Shown piece after piece: positions 18,047 through 28,165 of a stretch of 64,000 nucleotides of DNA (its first letter is position 1; every line of letters begins with the position of its first letter). Both the position numbers and the translations under genes were made by a program. The DNA comes from Streptococcus australis ATCC 700641 (GTDB lineage: Bacteria; Bacillota; Bacilli; Lactobacillales; Streptococcaceae): NCBI RefSeq assembly GCF_000186465.1, contig NZ_GL636091.1, positions 175,531-239,530 on the forward strand. Direction: 5' to 3'. Under the pieces are notes generated by a model. It did no database searches and was not told where the DNA came from. It saw only the letters and a program-made list of their open reading frames with translations.

Positions 18047-18835
18047 CTAATATTCCACAATAATATCCGTTTCAAGTTGACGTTTCAAGTTACTAATGGC
18101 TTCCTGGTAGCTATGAAATTTCGTCCGATTGGTCGAATCCACCACCAGGTATCCTTTTTGGAATTGAATAGCTTGATTGCCATCTTCTCCCTTAAAGACC
18201 AGAGATTCTAATTGATTTTTTAAATACAGCTGATAATATTCTTGCAAATTTCGTTGCTGACTATTCGTAAGTACTAGGAAATTGCCGTCTGAAACATAAT
18301 AAAGTCTCTCATCCTGTATCAGATGGTGGCCAATCAGATAATGAATTTGGTTCAGCGTCCGATTGTATTCACGAGGATGAATTTGATAGAAGAGTTCCTC
18401 ATGAGACCAATGGATCAAGAGGGCTTGTAATTTCTGTTCCTGTTGAACACCCATGTGTTCCAGCAAGCCACGGTAGGCAACTTCAGCGTCTTCTTCTTGG
18501 TTTTGAACCTTTGCAACTTCTTTAAATAAATAGTAGCGAATTTTTGATAGTATTCCAATCAGAATAGGGAAAGAGAAAAGCAATAACAGTGCCTGGTTTG
18601 CAGGGATATACACGACTCCTGCTACCAGAAAGACAATTCCTAAACCGACTGAAATTAAAATCGTCCAGGTCAGCAGCAAATTGGATAAGACAAGAGAGGC
18701 AAACAAGGCTAACACAAGAAAGAGAGCTTCCTCAATAATAATTTCCCGTGCAAAGAATAGACAGTATATCAGGACGGCCAATACAAAGCCGACTAAAATA
18801 AGCATCCAGTCTCCTAAATGATTCCTTTTTTTCAT
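18047..18835 (-). CDS. Membrane protein with degenerate GGDEF domain (PelD/PssE-like)
   Basis: A 262-residue protein with about four membrane helices in residues 10-100, a short coiled linker (100-120), and a C-terminal domain that looks like a decayed GGDEF fold. The signature position reads YVSDGNFLVL (SDGNF at 182-186 in place of GGDEF), and the I-site position reads IQDE (173-176) instead of RxxD. Catalysis is therefore not expected and canonical c-di-GMP binding is doubtful. Position in the operon, between epimerase and synthase, recalls PelD in Pel loci and PssE in Listeria, which regulate the synthase. The domain assignment is my inference from the pattern, not a search result. Confidence 0.65.
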   Translation of the reverse strand: MKKRNHLGDWMLILVGFVLAVLIYCLFFAREIIIEEALFLVLALFASLVLSNLLLTWTILISVGLGIVFLVAGVVYIPANQALLLLFSFPILIGILSKIRYYLFKEVAKVQNQEEDAEVAYRGLLEHMGVQQEQKLQALLIHWSHEELFYQIHPREYNRTLNQIHYLIGHHLIQDERLYYVSDGNFLVLTNSQQRNLQEYYQLYLKNQLESLVFKGEDGNQAIQFQKGYLVVDSTNRTKFHSYQEAISNLKRQLETDIIVEY

Positions 18836-18837
18836 TC

Positions 18838-19989
18838 CTAAATCTCTCCCTCCATAAATTCAGATACCGAGTCAACGAGGCCATAATAGTGCTGAATAGC
18901 TTGAACAATCCGCTCAGATGCCTTCCCATCTCCATATGGATTTCGAGCTGAAGCCATTTTTTGATACAGATCTGGGTCCGTCAACAGAGCCGTCATTTCT
19001 TCCTTGACGCGTTCAGGATCGGTTCCGACCAATTTTAAGGTTCCAGCTTTGACACCTTCTGGACGTTCGGTCGTATCCCGAAGGACTAAGACAGGCTTGC
19101 CTAAAGAAGGAGCCTCCTCCTGAACTCCTCCCGAATCAGACATAATAAAGTAACTTCTCGAAGCGAGGTTATGAAAGTCAAAGACGTCCAAAGGCGCAAT
19201 CAAATGAATGCGGTCGTGTTCTCCTAAGATGTCCTTAGCCGCCTCTTGAACAGCAGGACTGAGATGGACTGGATAAACGACTTCCAATTCCGGATGGGCA
19301 TCCACCATTTCTCTCAAGGCACCAAACACAGCCCGCATCGGCTGGCCTTGATTTTCCCGACGGTGCATGGTCACTAAGACCAGCTTCTTCTGCGGATCTA
19401 ACTGATCAAGGACCTGATGGTGATAATCCTCTTGTACCGTTAATCGCAGGGCATCAATCGCCGTATTCCCTGTAATGAAAATGGACGACTCTGGATGATG
19501 TTCCATGAGAAGATTGGCCTTGCTTTCACTGGTTGGGGCAAAATAGAGATCTGCCAAGTTATCCGTCATTTGACGGTTCATTTCCTCAGGGAAAGGCGAA
19601 TACTTATCGAAGGTTCTGAGACCCGCCTCTACGTGACCGATACGGACTTGGTTATAGAAGGCAACCAGACTAGCCGCAAAAGTCGTCGTTGTGTCCCCAT
19701 GGACCAAAATCATATCTGGTTGCACTTCTTTCACGACTGGGTCAAATTTTTCAAGGATTCTAGCCGTGATATCTAGAAGTGATTGGTTTTTCCCCATAAT
19801 ATCTAGATCGTAATCCGGTTGAATGCGGAAGGTCTCTAGCACTTGATCCAGCATTTGACGATGCTGAGCAGTCACCACTGTAATCGTTTCAATGGTCTCA
19901 CTTTGCTTTTGGAGCTCTAGAACCAGGGGAGCCATTTTAATAGCTTCTGGGCGCGTTCCAAAAACAACCATCACTTTAATCTTTTTCAT
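18838..19989 (-). CDS. wecB: UDP-N-acetylglucosamine 2-epimerase (non-hydrolysing)
   Basis: A 383-residue GT-B-fold enzyme interconverting UDP-GlcNAc and UDP-ManNAc. Motifs: VFGTRPEAIKMAPL at the N-terminus, HGDTTTTFAAS, GHVEAGLRT, HRREN near 212, and SDSGGVQEEAPSLGKPVL near 285. AAGGTGAG precedes a double ATG; I use 19989. It is the first gene of the five-gene operon, which suggests that UDP-ManNAc is a substrate of the GT2 synthase downstream. Confidence 0.93.
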   Translation of the reverse strand: MKKIKVMVVFGTRPEAIKMAPLVLELQKQSETIETITVVTAQHRQMLDQVLETFRIQPDYDLDIMGKNQSLLDITARILEKFDPVVKEVQPDMILVHGDTTTTFAASLVAFYNQVRIGHVEAGLRTFDKYSPFPEEMNRQMTDNLADLYFAPTSESKANLLMEHHPESSIFITGNTAIDALRLTVQEDYHHQVLDQLDPQKKLVLVTMHRRENQGQPMRAVFGALREMVDAHPELEVVYPVHLSPAVQEAAKDILGEHDRIHLIAPLDVFDFHNLASRSYFIMSDSGGVQEEAPSLGKPVLVLRDTTERPEGVKAGTLKLVGTDPERVKEEMTALLTDPDLYQKMASARNPYGDGKASERIVQAIQHYYGLVDSVSEFMEGEI

Positions 19990-20048
19990 CATCTCACCTT
20001 TTTTACCTTGTGATTTTATTAACAAAATCAACAACATATTTACCATCC

Positions 20049-20077
20049 ATTCTACCTTCAATTGCTTCATAAGTCAA
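20049..20077 (-). promoter_or_regulatory. Promoter of the exopolysaccharide operon
   Basis: TTGACT (20072-20077), exactly 17 nt, TAGAAT (20049-20054) on the minus strand, giving a leader of about 50 nt before wecB. A strong, apparently constitutive-type sigma-A promoter. Confidence 0.8.
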
Positions 20078-20329
20078 ACTATCTCAATGCTTTCGTAATA
20101 CATTTAATCGAATTTTAATAATCTGTAATTTATGTGTAATATTAATTAGTTTAAAACCCGTAAAAACCTTGAGATAGCTGGATTTTATGCCATATTTATT
20201 TTAATATTCAAATCTTTCAAAAGCTTATTTTAAAGTCATTGAATATGCATTCTATCAAATATATATTCATCTTTGTACATATTTTTAACCTGGTATTATC
20301 AGTGCCTTTCTATTCATTTTTAGGCATAA
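20078..20329. other. AT-rich intergenic region, no gene seen
   Basis: About 250 nt between the wecB promoter and the rpoC terminator. It is unusually AT-rich with no ORF, repeat or clear operator that I can support. It may act as an UP-element or binding region for the wecB promoter, but this is not shown. Confidence 0.5.
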
Positions 20330-20366
20330 AAAAGAAGCCTTACTGAAGATCAGTAAAGCTTCTTTT
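20330..20366 (-). terminator. Terminator of rpoBC
   Basis: AAAAGAAGCtTTACTG pairs with CAGTAAgGCTTCTTTT on the minus strand, followed by a T run, 5 nt after the rpoC stop. Confidence 0.9.
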
Positions 20367-20370
20367 AGGA

Positions 20371-23300
20371 TTAATTTTCTTCCACTACAGTTGCTTCAAC
20401 CATTTCAGTTGCTTCTTCTGTAACAGGAATTTCTTCGATAATTTCAACTTCATTGATTGCTTGTGGTTCCAAGTTACGGTAACGAGCCATACCTGTACCA
20501 GCAGGAATAATCTTACCAATGATAACATTTTCCTTAAGTCCAAGGAGATGGTCTTTCTTACCACGAATCGCTGCGTCAGTGAGGACACGAGTTGTTTCCT
20601 GGAAGGAAGCCGCTGACAAGAAACTATTGGTTTCAAGAGAGGCTTTGGTGATTCCCATAAGGACAGGACGAGCCGTCGCAGGAACCCCACCAGAAATAAC
20701 CACATCACGGTTGGCATCTGTAAAGTCTGTGATATCCATGAGAGTACCCATGAGAAGGTCTGTATCTCCTGGATCCATGACACGAACCTTACGGATCATT
20801 TGACGCACCATTACCTCGATGTGTTTGTCGCCGATTTCTACCCCTTGGCTACGGTATACTTTTTGTACTTCCGCAAGGAGGTAAGTTTCAACTGACAAGA
20901 CATCACGAACGGCAAGGAGACGTTTTGGTTGGATAGACCCTTCTGTAAGAGCCGCACCACGAGAGACTTGATCTCCCACTTCGACTTTCATGCGGGCTGT
21001 GTAAGGGACAACGTATTCTCCCTCTCCAGTCGCACCACGTACAAAGACTTTCTTGGTCCGTGTAGAAGCATCTTCTTCAATGGCTGTGACTTCCCCTTTG
21101 ACCTCAGTGATGACCGCTTCCCCTTTCGGATTGCGGGCTTCAAAGATTTCTTGGACACGAGGAAGACCTTGCGTGATATCAGTATTTGAGGCAACCCCAC
21201 CCGTGTGGAAGGTACGCATAGTCAACTGTGTACCAGGTTCCCCGATAGATTGGGCAGCGATGGTTCCGACTGCTTCACCAACCTCAACCGCATCACCAGT
21301 CGCCAAGTTGATACCGTAACAATGACGGCAGACACCATGACGAGTGTTACATGTAAAGACAGAGCGGATGGTCACTGCTTCAACACCAGCATTGACGATG
21401 TCGCGAGCGATATCTTCTGTAATCAAGGTATCTGGACCAACGATAACTTCTCCTGTTTCAGGGTGTTTAACAGTTTTCTTGGTATAACGACCTGTCAAAC
21501 GTTCTTCCAATGGTTCAATCATTTCTTTACCATCTGTAATAGAGGTAATCAGAAGTCCACGGTCAGTTCCACAGTCATCTTCACGAATGATCACGTCTTG
21601 GGCAACGTCAACCAAACGACGAGTCAAGTAACCTGAGTCGGCTGTCTTAAGGGCCGTATCGGTCATCCCTTTACGAGCACCGTGAGTAGAGAAGAACATT
21701 TCGAGTACTGACAAACCTTCGCGGAAGTTTGAAAGGATCGGCAATTCCATGATCCGTCCGTTTGGAGCGGCCATCAAACCACGCATACCGGCAAGCTGTG
21801 AGAAGTTTGAGATGTTACCACGGGCTCCAGAATCCATCATCATAACGATTGGGTTCTTCGGATCTTGGTTATCAATCAGACGTTTTTCCAATTTCTCACG
21901 GGCCGCACGCCATTCAGCTGTAACCGCATTGTAGCGCTCATCATCTGTAATCATCCCTTTACGGAACTGTTTGGTGATTTGTTCTACACGTTTGTGAGAT
22001 TCTTCAATGATTTCAGCCTTGTCTTCAACAACTGGAATATCGGCAATCCCCACTGTCAAACCAGCAAGGGTTGAGTGGTGGTAACCTAAGTCTTTCAAGC
22101 GGTCCAAGAAAGCAGATGTTTCTGTTGTACGGAAGCGTTTGAAGATTTCCGCGATAATATTTCCAAGGTTTTTCTTCTTGAATGGAACATTTAATTCCAA
22201 TTTCTCAATCGTCGCTTTGACATCTTGACCAGGCTCCAAGAAGTACTTAGCTGGAACGCCTTCTGTCAAGTTAGCATTATTTGGCTCTTGAAGATATGGA
22301 AGTTCTGCAGGCATGATATCGTTAAAGAGAATCTTACCAACAGTTGTCAAGAGAATCTTGTGCTGTTGCGCTTCTGTCCATGGCTTGTTCAAGCTATCCG
22401 TTGCAATTCCGACACGAGTATGCAAGTGAACATAACCATTGCGAAGAGCCATGACCGCTTCATCACGGTCTTTGAAGACCATGCCTTCGCCTTCACGACC
22501 AGCTTCTTCCATAGTGAGGTAGTAGTTCCCCAATACCATATCCTGAGATGGGGTAACGACTGGCTTCCCGTCTTTCGGATTCAAGATGTGCTCAGCAGCC
22601 AGCATCAAGATACGAGCTTCTGCTTGGGCTTCTTCTGAAAGCGGTACGTGGATGGCCATTTGGTCCCCGTCAAAGTCGGCATTGTAGGCTTCACAGACAA
22701 GTGGGTGCAAGCGAAGAGCTTTCCCGTCAATCAAGACAGGTTCAAAGGCTTGGATCCCCAAACGGTGAAGGGTCGGTGCGCGGTTCAAGAGAACTGGGTG
22801 TTCTTTGATCACTTCTTCCAGGATATCCCAGATACGCTCATCTCCACGTTCGACCAAGCGCTTCGCTGCTTTCACGTTTTGAACGATGTCACGCGCAACG
22901 ATTTCGCGCATCACGAATGGTTTAAAGAGCTCGATGGCCATTTCACGTGGCACACCACATTGATACATCTTAAGAGTTGGTCCAACGGCAATAACGGAAC
23001 GCCCTGAGAAGTCTACCCGTTTACCGAGCAAGTTTTGACGGAAGCGTCCTTGTTTCCCTTTAAGCATGTGGCTCAATGATTTCAGTGGACGGCTACCTGG
23101 TCCTGTGATCGGACGACCACGACGACCGTTGTCGATCAAAGCATCGACAGCTTCTTGGAGCATCCGTTTTTCGTTTTGCACGATGATCCCAGGAGCATTC
23201 AACTCAAGCAAACGAGCCAAACGGTTGTTCCGGTTGATCACACGACGGTAAAGGTCGTTCAAGTCAGAGGCAGCAAAACGCCCACCATCCAATTGGACCA

Positions 23301-24024
23301 TCGGACGAAGATCTGGTGGAATAACAGGGAGGATATTGAGGACCATCCATTCTGGTTTGTTCCCAGATTTGTAGAAGGCATCTAAGACATCCAAACGGCG
23401 AACAGCCTTCACACGTTTTTGACCAGTTGCAGTCTTCAATTCTTCTTTCAAGACAGCAATTTCAGCTTCCAAATCCACTTGTTTCAAGAGGTCTTGGATC
23501 GCTTCTGCCCCCATCTTGGCAACAAAGGAACCTGGTCCGTATTCACGCAAGCGTTCACGGTATTCACGTTCGGTCATGATAGACTTGTGCTCAAGCGGTG
23601 TATCTTTTGGATCGATAACCACATAAGCTGCGAAGTAGATGACTTCCTCAAGGGCACGAGGGCTCATATCCAAGGTCAATCCCATACGAGAAGGGATACC
23701 TTTGAAATACCAGATATGTGATACAGGTGCTTTCAACTCGATGTGCCCCATGCGTTCACGACGAACCTTGGCACGTGTCACTTCCACACCACAGCGGTCA
23801 CAAACGATTCCTTTGTAACGAATCCGTTTGTATTTTCCACACGCACATTCCCAGTCTTTTGTAGGTCCAAAGATGACTTCATCAAAGAGACCTTCACGTT
23901 CTGGTTTCAATGTACGGTAGTTGATTGTTTCAGGTTTCTTGACCTCTCCATAAGACCATGAACGGACCTTGCTTGGAGAAGCTAGGGTGATTTGCATACT
24001 TTTAAAACGATTTACATCAACCAC
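20371..24024 (-). CDS. rpoC: RNA polymerase subunit beta'
   Basis: The 1217-residue beta' subunit. The N-terminal zinc ribbon is [20 protein letters not shown] (residues about 60-79) and the catalytic magnesium loop is [10 protein letters not shown]. The bridge helix and trigger loop region contain [16 protein letters not shown]. Length is normal for streptococci. The start codon is GTG at 24024 with AAAGGT upstream. It lies 150 nt downstream of rpoB with an intercistronic hairpin and ends at a strong terminator. Confidence 0.98.
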   Translation of the reverse strand: MVDVNRFKSMQITLASPSKVRSWSYGEVKKPETINYRTLKPEREGLFDEVIFGPTKDWECACGKYKRIRYKGIVCDRCGVEVTRAKVRRERMGHIELKAPVSHIWYFKGIPSRMGLTLDMSPRALEEVIYFAAYVVIDPKDTPLEHKSIMTEREYRERLREYGPGSFVAKMGAEAIQDLLKQVDLEAEIAVLKEELKTATGQKRVKAVRRLDVLDAFYKSGNKPEWMVLNILPVIPPDLRPMVQLDGGRFAASDLNDLYRRVINRNNRLARLLELNAPGIIVQNEKRMLQEAVDALIDNGRRGRPITGPGSRPLKSLSHMLKGKQGRFRQNLLGKRVDFSGRSVIAVGPTLKMYQCGVPREMAIELFKPFVMREIVARDIVQNVKAAKRLVERGDERIWDILEEVIKEHPVLLNRAPTLHRLGIQAFEPVLIDGKALRLHPLVCEAYNADFDGDQMAIHVPLSEEAQAEARILMLAAEHILNPKDGKPVVTPSQDMVLGNYYLTMEEAGREGEGMVFKDRDEAVMALRNGYVHLHTRVGIATDSLNKPWTEAQQHKILLTTVGKILFNDIMPAELPYLQEPNNANLTEGVPAKYFLEPGQDVKATIEKLELNVPFKKKNLGNIIAEIFKRFRTTETSAFLDRLKDLGYHHSTLAGLTVGIADIPVVEDKAEIIEESHKRVEQITKQFRKGMITDDERYNAVTAEWRAAREKLEKRLIDNQDPKNPIVMMMDSGARGNISNFSQLAGMRGLMAAPNGRIMELPILSNFREGLSVLEMFFSTHGARKGMTDTALKTADSGYLTRRLVDVAQDVIIREDDCGTDRGLLITSITDGKEMIEPLEERLTGRYTKKTVKHPETGEVIVGPDTLITEDIARDIVNAGVEAVTIRSVFTCNTRHGVCRHCYGINLATGDAVEVGEAVGTIAAQSIGEPGTQLTMRTFHTGGVASNTDITQGLPRVQEIFEARNPKGEAVITEVKGEVTAIEEDASTRTKKVFVRGATGEGEYVVPYTARMKVEVGDQVSRGAALTEGSIQPKRLLAVRDVLSVETYLLAEVQKVYRSQGVEIGDKHIEVMVRQMIRKVRVMDPGDTDLLMGTLMDITDFTDANRDVVISGGVPATARPVLMGITKASLETNSFLSAASFQETTRVLTDAAIRGKKDHLLGLKENVIIGKIIPAGTGMARYRNLEPQAINEVEIIEEIPVTEEATEMVEATVVEEN

Positions 24025-24175
24025 TATTTCTTACCTTTCTTTATGTTCATTCTCAATTGTATGTTCTTCTGCTTTTTTGTGAAGGAGAGAAGGAACTTCC
24101 TTCACACCTTCAACCCTAAAGCTTGGGGATAGAGAACCTTCTCAGGTCTTCTTCCCTCTTGAACTACATATTTTA
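24025..24175 (-). other. rpoB-rpoC intercistronic region with hairpin
   Basis: 150 nt without an ORF. GTGAAGGA and TCCTTCAC (about 24079-24106) form an 8-bp stem-loop without a U run, so it looks like an RNA-processing or stability element rather than a terminator. Confidence 0.4.
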
Positions 24176-27100
24176 TTAATCTTCTTTCCCTTCAGCTTCG
24201 AAAGCTGCGCGAGCTTCCTTAGCTGCTTTTTCACGTGCTTTTTCTAGATCATCTACGTGGATGACATCATCGTCTTCCCCTTCGTCAAGATCGCGAAGTT
24301 CGACTTCTTTGTCATCTTCATCTAGGACACGCATATCCAATCCAAGTGATTGCAATTCTTTGACAAGAACGCGGAAGGACTCTGGCACACCTGGTTTTGG
24401 AATTGGTTTTCCTTTGGTAATCGCTTCATAAGCTTTCAAACGTCCATTGACATCATCTGACTTGTAGGTCAAGATTTCTTGAAGGACATTAGACGCACCA
24501 TAAGCCTCAAGGGCCCAAACTTCCATTTCCCCGAAACGTTGTCCACCAAACTGAGCTTTCCCTCCGAGTGGTTGTTGGGTAACCATTGAGTATGGTCCGA
24601 CAGAACGAGCATGGAGTTTATCATCAACCATGTGGTGAAGCTTAATCATGTACATGACACCGACAGAAACACGGTTGTCAAATGGCTCACCAGTCCGTCC
24701 ATCGTAAAGAATGGTCTTGGCATCGCTATCCATACCCGCTTCACGGACAGTATCCCAGAGGTCTTCTGAGCTTGCTCCGTCAAAGACTGGTGTTGCGATA
24801 TGGATACCTAAGTTACGAGCCGCCATACCAAGGTGAAGTTCCATAACCTGACCGATATTCATACGTGATGGCACCCCAAGTGGGTTCAACATGATATCAA
24901 CCGGTGTACCATCTGGAAGGTAAGGCATGTCTTCTACAGGAACAATACGGGATACAACCCCTTTGTTTCCGTGACGACCGGCCATTTTATCTCCGACGCG
25001 GATCTTGCGTTTTTGTGCGATGTACACACGAACCAACATGTTGACACCCGATTGCAATTCATCTCCGTTTGCACGCGTAAAGATCTTGACATCGCGAACG
25101 ACTCCATCTCCACCGTGAGGTACACGAAGAGAAGTATCCCGCACTTCACGAGATTTATCGCCAAAGATGGCATGGAGGAGACGTTCTTCAGCAGAAAGGT
25201 CTTTCTCACCCTTCGGTGTTACCTTACCGACAAGGATATCGCCTTCTTTTACTTCCGCACCAATACGGATAATACCCATTTCGTCAAGGTTTCTGAGTGC
25301 ATCTTCCCCAACGTTTGGAATTTCACGAGTGATTTCTTCAGGGCCTAACTTAGTGTCGCGCGTTTCTGATTCGAATTCTTCCAAGTGAACAGATGTATAG
25401 ACATCCTCTTTCACCAAGCGTTCGCTCATGATAACGGCATCCTCGAAGTTGTAACCTTCCCATGTCATGTAGGCAACGATTGGGTTTTGACCAAGGGCCA
25501 TCTCCCCTTTTTCCATAGATGGACCGTCTGCGATAAAGTCGCCTTTTTCAACAACATCGCCAACTTTAACAAGGGTACGTTGGTTGTAAGCCGTACCTGA
25601 GTTTGAACGACGGAATTTTTGAATGTGGTAAACATCCAATGAGCCATCTTCACGACGAACTTCTACCTTGTCAGCATCTGCATAGGTAACCTTACCACCA
25701 TGTTGTGCAATAACTGCAGCTCCTGAATCATGGGCTGCTTGGTATTCCATACCAGTACCCACGTAAGGTGCTTTGGGATCAATCAATGGTACAGCCTGAC
25801 GTTGCATGTTGGCTCCCATAAGGGCACGGTTGGAGTCATCGTTTTCCAAGAACGGAATACATGCTGTCGCAACGGCAACTACCTGCTTAGGAGAAACGTC
25901 CATGTAGTCGACCTGATCAGATGGGAACTCTTGGTTGTTACCACGGTGACGTCCCATAACGATTGGCTCAGCAAAGCCACCCGCTTCGTTCAACTTAGAG
26001 TTGGCCTGAGCCACAATGTACTCATCTTCTTCATCAGCTGTCAACCAAACGATTTCGTTGGTCACCACACCTTTTTCACGGTCTACTTTACGGTATGGTG
26101 TTTGGATGAAACCATATTTGTTCAAGTGCCCATAAGATGACAAGTTGTTAATCAAACCGATGTTTGGTCCTTCAGGTGTTTCAATTGGACACATCCGACC
26201 ATAGTGAGTGTAGTGCACGTCACGAACTTCATATCCAGCACGGTCACGTGTCAAACCACCAGGCCCTAAGGCAGACAAACGACGTTTGTGGGACAACTCA
26301 GAAAGTGGGTTGTGTTGGTCCATGAACTGAGACAATTGTGAAGAACCAAAGAATTCTTTGATCGCTGCAGTTACTGGACGAATGTTAATGATTTGTTGAG
26401 GTGTTAATACTTCATTATCTTGAACAGACATGCGTTCACGAACGTTACGTTCCATCCGTGAAAGTCCAAGACGAACTTGGTTGGCAAGCAATTCACCAAC
26501 GGCACGGATACGACGATTTCCGAGGTGGTCAATATCGTCCACACGACCAAGACCTTCTGCTAAGTTGAGGAAGTAACTCATCTCAGCCAAGATATCTGCA
26601 GGTGTTACAATACGAACTTTATCATCTGGATTTGCATTACCGATGATGGTGACAACACGGTCTGGATCAGTTGGTGCAACAACCTTGAATTTTTGAAGAA
26701 CGACTGGTTCTGTCAATACTGCTGAATCATTTGGAGTGTAGACAATCTTGTTCAAATCGCCATCCAAGTGTTCTGAGATGCTGTCGATGACATCGCGCGT
26801 CATCACGGTACCAGCTTCTACAAGGATTTCTCCTGTTTCGGCATCTACCAATGGTTCTGCGATCGTTTGGTTCAACAAACGGGTCTTGATATTGAGCTTC
26901 TTATTGATCTTGTATCGACCAACAGGAGCCAAGTCATAACGACGTGGGTCAAAGAAACGGGCTACCAACAAGCTACGTGAGCTTTCCGCTGTTTTTGGCT
27001 CACCTGGACGAAGACGCTCATAAATTTCTTTGAGGGCTTCATCTGTACGAGAATCCATTGGGTTTTTGTGGATATCTTTTTCAACAGTGTTGCGAACCAA

Positions 27101-27745
27101 TTCGCTATCCCCAAAGATATCAAAAATCTCGTCGTCACCAGAGAAACCAAGGGCACGAACCAAGGTCGTAAATGGAATCTTACGCGTACGGTCGATACGA
27201 GTATAAGCAATATCTTTTGAGTCTGTTTCAAGTTCTAGCCAAGCTCCACGGTTTGGAATAACCGTTGATCCATAGCCAACCTTACCGTTCTTGTCCACCT
27301 TATCATTGAAATAGACACCTGGTGAACGGACGAGCTGAGATACGATGATCCGCTCTCCACCGTTGATGATAAAGGTTCCCATTTCGGTCATGATTGGGAA
27401 ATCACCAAAGAAGACTTCTTGTGTTTTGATTTCGCCAGTTTCCTTGTTGACCAAACGGAAGGTTACAAAGATTGGGGCAGAATAGCTCGCATCATGGATA
27501 CGTGCTTCTTCCAAAGTATACTTTGGTTCTCTGATTTCATAGCCAACGAATTCCAACTCCATTGTGTCTGTGAAGTTCGAAATTGGCAATACATCTTCGA
27601 AAACTTCTTTCAAACCATGATCCAGAAAATCTTTAAATGAATCCGTTTGGATTTCAATCAAATTTGGTAAATCAAGAACTTCTTTGATTCTTGAAAAACT
27701 ACGACGGGTCCGATGTTTCCCGTATTGAACGTCATGTCCTGCCAA
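24176..27745 (-). CDS. rpoB: RNA polymerase subunit beta
   Basis: The 1189-residue beta subunit. The rifampicin pocket reads [20 protein letters not shown], the wild-type susceptible sequence at the positions usually mutated (Q, D, H, S). An acidic C-terminal tail ([11 protein letters not shown] region) is typical of streptococci. The start codon is TTG at 27745 behind AAAGGAG. The long structured leader upstream (27746-27960) suggests control of rpoBC at RNA level. Confidence 0.98.
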   Translation of the reverse strand: MAGHDVQYGKHRTRRSFSRIKEVLDLPNLIEIQTDSFKDFLDHGLKEVFEDVLPISNFTDTMELEFVGYEIREPKYTLEEARIHDASYSAPIFVTFRLVNKETGEIKTQEVFFGDFPIMTEMGTFIINGGERIIVSQLVRSPGVYFNDKVDKNGKVGYGSTVIPNRGAWLELETDSKDIAYTRIDRTRKIPFTTLVRALGFSGDDEIFDIFGDSELVRNTVEKDIHKNPMDSRTDEALKEIYERLRPGEPKTAESSRSLLVARFFDPRRYDLAPVGRYKINKKLNIKTRLLNQTIAEPLVDAETGEILVEAGTVMTRDVIDSISEHLDGDLNKIVYTPNDSAVLTEPVVLQKFKVVAPTDPDRVVTIIGNANPDDKVRIVTPADILAEMSYFLNLAEGLGRVDDIDHLGNRRIRAVGELLANQVRLGLSRMERNVRERMSVQDNEVLTPQQIINIRPVTAAIKEFFGSSQLSQFMDQHNPLSELSHKRRLSALGPGGLTRDRAGYEVRDVHYTHYGRMCPIETPEGPNIGLINNLSSYGHLNKYGFIQTPYRKVDREKGVVTNEIVWLTADEEDEYIVAQANSKLNEAGGFAEPIVMGRHRGNNQEFPSDQVDYMDVSPKQVVAVATACIPFLENDDSNRALMGANMQRQAVPLIDPKAPYVGTGMEYQAAHDSGAAVIAQHGGKVTYADADKVEVRREDGSLDVYHIQKFRRSNSGTAYNQRTLVKVGDVVEKGDFIADGPSMEKGEMALGQNPIVAYMTWEGYNFEDAVIMSERLVKEDVYTSVHLEEFESETRDTKLGPEEITREIPNVGEDALRNLDEMGIIRIGAEVKEGDILVGKVTPKGEKDLSAEERLLHAIFGDKSREVRDTSLRVPHGGDGVVRDVKIFTRANGDELQSGVNMLVRVYIAQKRKIRVGDKMAGRHGNKGVVSRIVPVEDMPYLPDGTPVDIMLNPLGVPSRMNIGQVMELHLGMAARNLGIHIATPVFDGASSEDLWDTVREAGMDSDAKTILYDGRTGEPFDNRVSVGVMYMIKLHHMVDDKLHARSVGPYSMVTQQPLGGKAQFGGQRFGEMEVWALEAYGASNVLQEILTYKSDDVNGRLKAYEAITKGKPIPKPGVPESFRVLVKELQSLGLDMRVLDEDDKEVELRDLDEGEDDDVIHVDDLEKAREKAAKEARAAFEAEGKED

Positions 27746-27960
27746 AGTTTTAACTCCTTTTCTATACTAGGATACCAGCTAGGGGAAACCCCTCTCTGAA
27801 GATCCGGTTTCTAGATCGCTTCTGACTACATCAGAATAGTTCTCATCCAGTCGAAACGATGCTATGAAGGGGTGTGATCTACATCACGTGAGAAGAAATC
27901 TCCTCCGTATCATTCATCCTTTTTGGAATTTTTAGAAAGATTAAGTTTGTGTGACAAATC
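27746..27960 (-). promoter_or_regulatory. Structured rpoB leader (candidate Lacto-rpoB motif) and weak promoter
   Basis: About 215 nt. It contains TTCTGA-TGTAG-TCAGAA, GGGG-TTT-CCCC, and GATC/CTAG-bearing segments that can pair close to the ribosome site. A Lacto-rpoB RNA motif is known upstream of rpoB in lactic acid bacteria; I suggest this is an example but cannot align it here. A possible promoter is TTGTCA-17-TAAAAA at about 27935-27963, with a weak -10. Confidence 0.45.
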
Positions 27961-27983
27961 TGTTTGTTTCTAAAAATAGGCAC

Positions 27984-28029
27984 AAAAAGAGCAGCTAAAT
28001 CGACTTTTATAAAGTTTGATTTAACTGCT
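27984..28029 (-). terminator. Terminator downstream of pbp1b
   Basis: AGCAGtTAAATC pairs with GATTTAgCTGCT on the minus strand and is followed by CTTTTTG. It lies about 140 nt after the pbp1b stop and just upstream of the rpoB promoter region. Confidence 0.7.
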
Positions 28030-28165
28030 GTAAGCTTCTATTTGGACAATATTTCAAATAAAGCACACGACAAATTACTTATTCTTATTATATCGTACTT
28101 TCACAAAAAACACAAGGTTTTCTCTAGACATGAAAACGATTTTATGGTATTGCACCTCATTATTT

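Noticed and set aside
20385..20783. 132-codon minus-strand ORF inside rpoC
   Set aside because: Out-of-frame shadow of a highly expressed, codon-biased gene.
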